A stretch of 9,515 bases of DNA from an uncultured Phascolarctobacterium sp. GTDB lineage: Bacteria > Bacillota > Negativicutes > Acidaminococcales > Acidaminococcaceae. Positions 5,301 to 9,515 of the stretch are shown piece by piece (within the stretch, counting starts at the first letter, position 1; every line of letters begins with the position of its first letter). The DNA lies in the NCBI GenBank assembly GCA_934234275.1, contig CAKQHU010000042.1, positions 1 through 9,515 of the forward strand. The letters are read 5' to 3'. The notes beneath the pieces were generated by a model, which saw only the letters and a list, made by a program, of their open reading frames with translations, searched no databases and was not told where the DNA came from. Made by a program: the position numbers and the translations under genes.

Positions 5301-8235
5301 TGTAGCAGTAGAAAACATCAATATTAATAAAGTTGATGAGCTTATTGATATTGCCTGGGATGTTGCCGGTAATCTGATTAGAAATAAAAAGAAAACATCT
5401 AAGCTGGTAAGCGGACCTCGTGTTAATCTGCGCCATCGCCTGGAGGAAATTGGCAAGCTTATTTGCGAATATCTGGTAGTAGTTGAGGAAATCAATAATG
5501 CTGATGAGGATGACAAGGCTTACCCGGATTATCAAAAGGCGTATAAGACAACATCCAGACTGTTCCAGGAGATTATTGCAGAGTACGAGTCTCAAGCAAA
5601 GCAGGCAGATAAGGATTATGGCTATAAGCTTGTGCTTATCCAGACCTTGCAGGATGTTTATGCCAAAATGAACGGAGATACCCCTGAATTTACAGGCAAG
5701 TATTTTTATCTGCCGTTCTTAGGCGATTCCTGCGTCCTGCTTAATGAAAACTATCAGCCTGAATACCGTGATATCAAAGAATTGCCGGCGATGGGTACAT
5801 TGACGCGTATTGAAAAGCACGCCTTTGAGGGCGGTGATACGCTGATGGATTTGCAGGTGCGTCTTAAGGGCATCATGGAGAAAGATACTGATATTGTACA
5901 AAGTATTATCTCCGATGATAATTATGGTAGCCTGCGCTTGCTCACCGGCTACATCAACGATCAGCAGCCTGGCTTTGAAGCCGAATTTATGAAGAATTAT
6001 AAGGTTGCCATGGCTTTGGACTTCGCTAAAAAACAGGCGAAGAAGGAGTTTGAGGATTTCTCTGATGAGCTTGCCTTGTTCCAAAGCTACGGACAGATTG
6101 ATAATACAGAGGAAAACAAGAAGGAAATAATTCTTCAGACTGCCGGCCTGCTTTATGAGGCAGCACAGGAGGATGACAATTACGGCTTCTTTAAAAAGGT
6201 ATTGGTTGAATTTAAAAATAAAATTCAAAGAGATGCTGTTGTTCAGGGCGATGCTTTGAAGCAAAACTTGGAGAATTTTCTTCTGGCGCATCAGGAGCTC
6301 AAGGAAAACGAAGCTGCCAATAAGCTGATTGAAAGCATCAGACAGTGCATTGACAGTCAAAAGTATTCTTCAGCAGAGGAGCTGCTTAATCGTCTGGAAA
6401 ATGATGATTATGAAAGTCTGCAGGAGCTGGAGATGCAGGATTATCTGCAGGATCTTCTGAATCATTATAATAACTACATCAAAAGTGTAGCAAATAACGA
6501 TAAAACACTGCGTGCTCAGGTTAAACCGTACAGAACTGCCAATAAGGATACAAGAGCTGCTGAACGTCTCCTGAATGCCTGGCCGAAAGGCAATAACGAT
6601 ATTAAGCCTGATGAACTGCTCAGCTCATTAGGCTTTAAGCTGGCAACCGTGGACAAAATGGATAAGGTTGACGGCAAATTCCCCAGCTTTTTTGTTAAGC
6701 TGCAAAAAGCTTTGGGCGGGCGTGTCAACAATTACAATTATCCTGTACCGGCCTTTGGCTCTTTGGGTGAAACGGATGGCTTTAGAATAGTTTATATCTT
6801 TGGCGCTTATGATGCTGAAAGACTTGTGGAGATTTTTAACAATATAGGCGACGAAAAGCATACGCTTATCATTCTTGATTATGCCTTGAAGGAGAGCGCT
6901 AGAAGAAGATTGGCACTTCTGGTCAAAGGTAAGGCAAATTGTAAAATTTTTGCTGTGCTTGACCGTGTTGTCCTGAAATATCTGTATGATAATTATTCCG
7001 AGCAGACGATTACCAAACAGCTTCTGCATATCATTATGCCGTTTACCTATTATCAGCCGTATGTTGCCGATTCTTCCAAGCCGATGCCATCAGAGCTTTT
7101 CATCGGTCGTAAGGAAGAATTGAAAAAGATTAAGGATGTCAATGGCGTTAATATTGTTTATGGTGGCCGTCAGCTTGGTAAATCTGCCCTGCTTATGAAG
7201 GCAAAAAAGGATATCGACAAGAATGAATCTGGTGACCGCGCTGTTTATATCGATATTAAGGGGCGGAATTATACTGAAACTGCTTTGAAAATCAGCGAGG
7301 AGCTTGTTATTGCAGATATTCTTGAAGAGAAGGATATTACAAGTGATTGGCGCAAGCTTGCTATGAGTATCAGAATGCGTCTGAAGGATGAAGCTAAACC
7401 GATTCACTACTTCCTGTTGTTGCTTGATGAAGCAGATGCTTTCCTCGATAGCTGTAAAGACGTACAGTATAAGCCCTTTGATGCTTTGAAGGATATTCAG
7501 GCTGTGGGTGAAGGACGTTTTAAGTTTGTCGTTGCCGGCTTACGTGATGTTCTGAGATTTGAGCATGAGGCTGCGCTGAATGACAATTCTGTTTTACCGC
7601 AGCTCAGCAGCATGACAGTAAAGCCCTTTAAGTATGCAGAAGCTAAGGAGCTGTTGGAATATCCCTTGTCCTATCTTGGCTTCAGATTTCGCGATGATGT
7701 GGAAACCGATACCTTGGTTTCTGCCATCCTCAGTCACACCAACTCCTTCCCCGGCATGCTTCAGCTTTACTGCACTAAGCTTATTGAGGCTATGAAAAAT
7801 GGCTATGCCGGCTACAAGGAAGCAGGCACACCGCCGTATTATGTATCCGAGGATCATATCAAGAAGGTGCTGGGCGAGGATAATCTGCAGGAGGAGATCC
7901 GTCAGAAGTTCTTTATTACCCTGACGGTGGGCAGTGATAATTATTATCTGCTTATAGCAATGATTACTGCATATCTGTATAAGAATGATGAGGGAATCTG
8001 TGTTACTCCGAAGGATGTCCTGACATTTGCCAAGGACTTTGAAATTAAGGATATTGCAGCGCTGAGTCCGGAAAAGGTGGCAGCATTGATGGAGGAAATG
8101 CGCGAGCTTAATGTTTTGCAGCATAATGGTGAGCATGGTTATCGCTTCACACATTTCAGCTTCTTCCAAATGATGGGAACTAAGGCATATTTGGAACAGG
8201 AGCTGGAAAAATATATGGGGGATAGCGATGAATAA
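2395..8235 (+). CDS. Giant multidomain protein with C-terminal STAND/Orc-like P-loop NTPase
   Basis: This 1,946-residue protein is not a family I can name. Residues 1-185 are helical, coiled-coil-like and hydrophilic. Residues 189-325 are a repetitive Ala/Glu/Pro/Val linker. Residues 363-445 look like a winged helix, and about 463-605 form an alpha/beta module of unknown kind. Residues 606-727 are a second acidic linker, and about 735-1460 are mainly helical. Residues 1463-1557 are alpha/beta. The NTPase follows: FIGRKEE (1569-1575), Walker A G1590-GRQL-GKS1597, Walker B FLLLLDEAD (1673-1681, D1678/E1679), a sensor-like strand FKFVVAGLRD (1709-1718) and a lid helix after KPF (1743-1745). Residues about 1850-1935 resemble the winged helix found after Orc/Cdc6 and STAND NTPases. 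No signal peptide or membrane segment is seen, so it is probably cytoplasmic. It is first in a two-gene operon and overlaps the HEPN gene by 8 bases. I infer a sensor or regulator ATPase that controls the HEPN partner. A role in replication or partitioning is an alternative. The NTPase call is firm; the function is not. Confidence 0.85.
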   Translation: MVKQELTKDALAKLENLRRQFADFQEDCSKLLKSIQNDDFLDSETAAGVQNTLANITTIQNQLGTIYQNLSLGSLPQKLTEAAENISNLQHELSLKAVFIDAVDFFNALHCRKAEIEEILVAQKESLKNISIESLSVTEAKDQLQKYVEFKQFYDGEKSLLTNVSIQFGFELICNLLEDKAGYYIETMATAAEDTSEPVTNEVAVPEVKPASNEATVEATAEDKAVAVAEAEPKPVASEVAEAEPKPVASEVVEDKPELAVSEVAVKPEPVASEVAEDKTEPAADEVTEAEANSVANEAKKDKEGSDITVAAEEKAEIDFVMPAAPMPKEIFSSVTIEPEISRAADKENKPITASVATRERKKIIDIGCTVDSVIELHSNSLVNAKWILAANGKLSKRTAEDSLDNFNFTLENLKKYGYAVKYDCGNDRCFFTITSRGFKAFNYTLKKDSKALSMQHQFLERKKVVDHLVERKAFDLMLLYVSFADIIKYLSVENNVQVLGDSFDHDGKFWLGACTIKKGKSEVSALVIAFNLANEEDVVRFYKGFSDFKAKWQNTNSVIFIAFEEACVKGLGSWLAEAIGDDFTAKAKYYYTLNKEQLCSYNDNHVITELDELIETAADVIASDEQVAVGKPAKTVTGSDATAAQSEMTVSSNDATEAQAEKTVTDSDDIQESETEEKSAPPAEVEAALEPAPAPAITENEKAALPDEAVADADEMAVASDTNKKQIEISADDVALHPLTQQEKDEYYATYKKILMTGKTYCACAYLKRLAELDASFKDEYLQLAYAVNDPLAACTYNSDQIANTYLADGCEANSYYLAAAILRNFYSNQCLYDYAIDSMMDSFAEDKLLVSNDKLKHLIDILRMFKKEHHCGMGKFADYKKSDIAALKAKLDIFAPKAMEQKKLASEQSYNVAITNARFGKTLEHLFRGNSDLASFLDMIAEKEQDEAAIELMKQYLQEHFIKENAPVAVENININKVDELIDIAWDVAGNLIRNKKKTSKLVSGPRVNLRHRLEEIGKLICEYLVVVEEINNADEDDKAYPDYQKAYKTTSRLFQEIIAEYESQAKQADKDYGYKLVLIQTLQDVYAKMNGDTPEFTGKYFYLPFLGDSCVLLNENYQPEYRDIKELPAMGTLTRIEKHAFEGGDTLMDLQVRLKGIMEKDTDIVQSIISDDNYGSLRLLTGYINDQQPGFEAEFMKNYKVAMALDFAKKQAKKEFEDFSDELALFQSYGQIDNTEENKKEIILQTAGLLYEAAQEDDNYGFFKKVLVEFKNKIQRDAVVQGDALKQNLENFLLAHQELKENEAANKLIESIRQCIDSQKYSSAEELLNRLENDDYESLQELEMQDYLQDLLNHYNNYIKSVANNDKTLRAQVKPYRTANKDTRAAERLLNAWPKGNNDIKPDELLSSLGFKLATVDKMDKVDGKFPSFFVKLQKALGGRVNNYNYPVPAFGSLGETDGFRIVYIFGAYDAERLVEIFNNIGDEKHTLIILDYALKESARRRLALLVKGKANCKIFAVLDRVVLKYLYDNYSEQTITKQLLHIIMPFTYYQPYVADSSKPMPSELFIGRKEELKKIKDVNGVNIVYGGRQLGKSALLMKAKKDIDKNESGDRAVYIDIKGRNYTETALKISEELVIADILEEKDITSDWRKLAMSIRMRLKDEAKPIHYFLLLLDEADAFLDSCKDVQYKPFDALKDIQAVGEGRFKFVVAGLRDVLRFEHEAALNDNSVLPQLSSMTVKPFKYAEAKELLEYPLSYLGFRFRDDVETDTLVSAILSHTNSFPGMLQLYCTKLIEAMKNGYAGYKEAGTPPYYVSEDHIKKVLGEDNLQEEIRQKFFITLTVGSDNYYLLIAMITAYLYKNDEGICVTPKDVLTFAKDFEIKDIAALSPEKVAALMEEMRELNVLQHNGEHGYRFTHFSFFQMMGTKAYLEQELEKYMGDSDE
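3075..3146 (+). repeat. Two perfect 36-bp tandem repeats within the large gene
   Basis: Copies at 3075-3110 and 3111-3146 are identical and start AGTAGCAGAAGCTGAGCC. Each adds 12 residues in frame (core EAEPKPVASEV). Degenerate copies continue to about 3260 (for example KPEPVASEVAEDK). The third base pattern is also unchanged, so the exact duplication is recent. The unit encodes a flexible linker and is likely to vary in copy number between strains. Confidence 0.9.
8217..8222 (+). promoter_or_regulatory. Ribosome binding site inside the large gene for the HEPN gene
   Basis: GGGGGA lies 5 bases before ATG 8228, within the last codons of the upstream gene. It supports the overlapping start and translational coupling. 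Confidence 0.6.
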
Positions 8236-9304
8236 CTTATGGTGGAAAGAAATAAGCGGTGCGCGGAGAATAATTGACTCCGTTTTCAAGGCTGTAGAAA
8301 ACGAGAAAAATGTTATCCTGAACTTTTCCGCGTTAACACCTTGGGTTGATGATTTTCGTGAGGTTCTTGCGGAAAAGATTGAAATAGATTTAACGGAACA
8401 GGAGATAAAGCAAGTCAATTATTCTGAGGCTGATGTCGGAAACTATATGTTGCAAAATTTTTGCCGTGAAGCGGTGCGCGTATATTATCGTCCACCAGAA
8501 TCAGTTGGCGCGTTTTTGGGAAAATGCGAGGATTTGACGTTAAGCGACAAGATTCTTTGGGTAAAGCTGGAGGACAAAAATCAGCTTGATGATTGGTTGA
8601 GTTTTATCAGCGAATACTATAAGGCTTCTGGCAAAGAAAAAAGGAAGGCTGTATTTCTGCTGGAAATTGATGATTCTTTTGAGAATTTGCCGGAGAAAAG
8701 GTTTTTTGAGGTATACAATATCGGCGACGAAATCCCTGAATATGTGAGGTATACCTACGCATCTGTTTTAGCTTCAGAGGCTGATATCAAGGATTCACTG
8801 ATTACGTATCTTTCTCAGCTTGTTACCTCATGCTGCAAGGATATTGAGCTTATCCCGCTATGCATCAATGAACAGCGTCGTTTTATGGAAAATCCTTATG
8901 ATACTCTGGTGCAGCTTGTTGCCGACAATTGCCGTAGTGATGGCAGTGATTTTGCCTTAGCAGAAGACCGTAGCAGGATTGATTATCTTGTCTGGCAGGC
9001 TCAGCTTAAAATACTGTTCCCCGAAATTGAACGCTATAGAGTTTATCTTATTCAGAAGATGAGCAAGCAGATTAAGGATAAGCTTCAGTTTCCCTATAAA
9101 ACCAATTTTGGTGACCTTGATTCGCCGGAGGAGCTGGAGCTGAAGGATTTGACCTATGCGATTGGTACTGGGCGCCTGTCAATGGATGATTCAAAGGAAT
9201 ATAATCGTCTGGAAAGATTCCGTGAGTATCGCAACAGCCTGGCGCACGGCAAGCCGTTGAGCTTTGAGGATGTTAAGTTTCTGCTCAGCAATGTTATGGG
9301 TTAA
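8228..9304 (+). CDS. Protein with C-terminal HEPN domain (probable RNase-type effector)
   Basis: This 358-residue soluble protein has two parts. Residues about 1-200 look alpha/beta. A helix (ARRIIDSVFKAVENE, 12-26) precedes the strand NVILNF (28-33), and further strands are KILWVKL (108-114) and AVFLLEI (141-147). The layout resembles an NTPase-like fold, but no GxxxxGK[ST] motif is present. Residues about 245-358 look like a HEPN domain. Helices begin at WQAQLKILFPEIERYR (256-271), and the final helices carry R335-N-S-L-A-H340, the Rx4-6H signature with the usual Asn after Arg. In catalytic HEPN proteins these residues cleave RNA, while other HEPN domains only bind RNA or serve as scaffolds. 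The ATG overlaps the stop of the large NTPase gene (8228-8235), so the two are probably made together and interact. I infer an effector held in check or triggered by the NTPase. HEPN is likely from motif and context; nuclease activity is unproven. Confidence 0.8.
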   Translation: MNNLWWKEISGARRIIDSVFKAVENEKNVILNFSALTPWVDDFREVLAEKIEIDLTEQEIKQVNYSEADVGNYMLQNFCREAVRVYYRPPESVGAFLGKCEDLTLSDKILWVKLEDKNQLDDWLSFISEYYKASGKEKRKAVFLLEIDDSFENLPEKRFFEVYNIGDEIPEYVRYTYASVLASEADIKDSLITYLSQLVTSCCKDIELIPLCINEQRRFMENPYDTLVQLVADNCRSDGSDFALAEDRSRIDYLVWQAQLKILFPEIERYRVYLIQKMSKQIKDKLQFPYKTNFGDLDSPEELELKDLTYAIGTGRLSMDDSKEYNRLERFREYRNSLAHGKPLSFEDVKFLLSNVMG

Positions 9305-9344
9305 AAAGAATATGATAGGGAAGGCTGACTGCAGGCTTATACAT

Positions 9345-9388
9345 TTGGTTACAATCTTGCCTTATTAGCAGACTTGCTTTGTAATCAA
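9345..9388. repeat. Inverted repeat after the operon (10-bp arms, one G-U)
   Basis: TTGGTTACAA (9345-9354) pairs with TTGTAATCAA (9379-9388), with one G-U pair and a 24-base loop. No T run follows on either strand, so it is at best a weak terminator or a 3'-end stabiliser for the operon mRNA. Confidence 0.45.
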
Positions 9389-9421
9389 CACTTATAATGT
9401 AAAAAATTTAACATTTACCCG

Positions 9422-9455
9422 CCGCAAGCAGTAAAAAGCTCTTGCCTGCTTGCGG
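9422..9455. repeat. Perfect 10-bp GC-rich inverted repeat
   Basis: CCGCAAGCAG (9422-9431) and CTGCTTGCGG (9446-9455) are exact reverse complements around a 14-base loop. The helix is strong enough to end the operon transcript, but AATTTATGG follows instead of a T run. Its right arm overlaps the -35 region of the promoter at 9442-9470, so it may instead be a regulator site. The rest of 9305-9515 contains no gene I can support. Confidence 0.6.
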
Positions 9456-9470
9456 AATTTATGGTAAAAT
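9442..9470 (+). promoter_or_regulatory. Likely promoter for a gene beyond the right edge
   Basis: TTGCCT (9442-9447), a 17-base spacer, then TAAAAT (9465-9470) preceded by TGG, which gives an extended -10. Transcription would start near 9477. An AGGAA (9496-9500) follows, but no coding start can be fixed before the window ends. Confidence 0.5.
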
Positions 9471-9515
9471 ATTTTGGTGTAAAAATAACACACGCAGGAA
9501 AATTCATCTGTTGCT

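Noticed and set aside
7594..8418. Antisense open frame of 274 residues across the junction of the two operon genes
   Set aside because: It lies opposite two well-supported coding regions (NTPase C-terminus and HEPN N-terminus) and has no recognisable domain.
9374..9398. Promoter with TATAAT at 9393-9398
   Set aside because: The only -35-like sequence nearby (TTGCTT, 9374-9379) is 13 bases away, too close, and there is no TG extension.

Overview
The window looks like a chromosome segment from a Firmicute, possibly Negativicutes or Clostridia. The support is a TctA-type tricarboxylate transporter, a yybP-ykoY riboswitch ahead of a cation exchanger, strong AGGAGG-type ribosome binding sites and moderately AT-rich coding sequence. 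The taxonomic placement is inference, because no rRNA or tRNA gene is present. All genes are on the + strand. No tRNA, rRNA, insertion sequence, integrase or CRISPR array was found.

Region 1 (1-2251) is ordinary transport. It holds the 3' part of a TctA permease gene, then a consensus promoter, a yybP-ykoY (Mn2+-sensing) riboswitch with its own intrinsic terminator, and a complete 308-residue CaCA-family exchanger (YrbG type). The riboswitch probably lets the exchanger be transcribed only when Mn2+ is high, which points to Mn2+ (or Ca2+/Mn2+) export.

Region 2 (2252-9304) is the unusual part. An AT-rich 143-base gap carries an extended -10 promoter and a perfect 8-bp inverted repeat at the expected transcription start. 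Behind it lies a two-gene operon. The first gene encodes a 1,946-residue multidomain protein. In order it has a helical N-terminus, a repetitive Ala/Glu/Pro/Val linker, a winged-helix-like and alpha/beta module, a second acidic linker, a long helical region, and a C-terminal P-loop NTPase of STAND/Orc-like type with a winged helix. The second gene overlaps the first by 8 bases and encodes a 358-residue protein. Its C-terminus has the RNxxxH signature and surroundings of a HEPN domain, many of which are ribonucleases. A large sensor-type NTPase tightly coupled to a HEPN protein suggests a conflict system (anti-phage or abortive infection). I do not recognise it as a named system. Its role is inference from architecture.

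Region 3 (9305-9515) has no gene. It carries two 10-bp inverted repeats, the second overlapping a likely promoter for a gene beyond the right edge.
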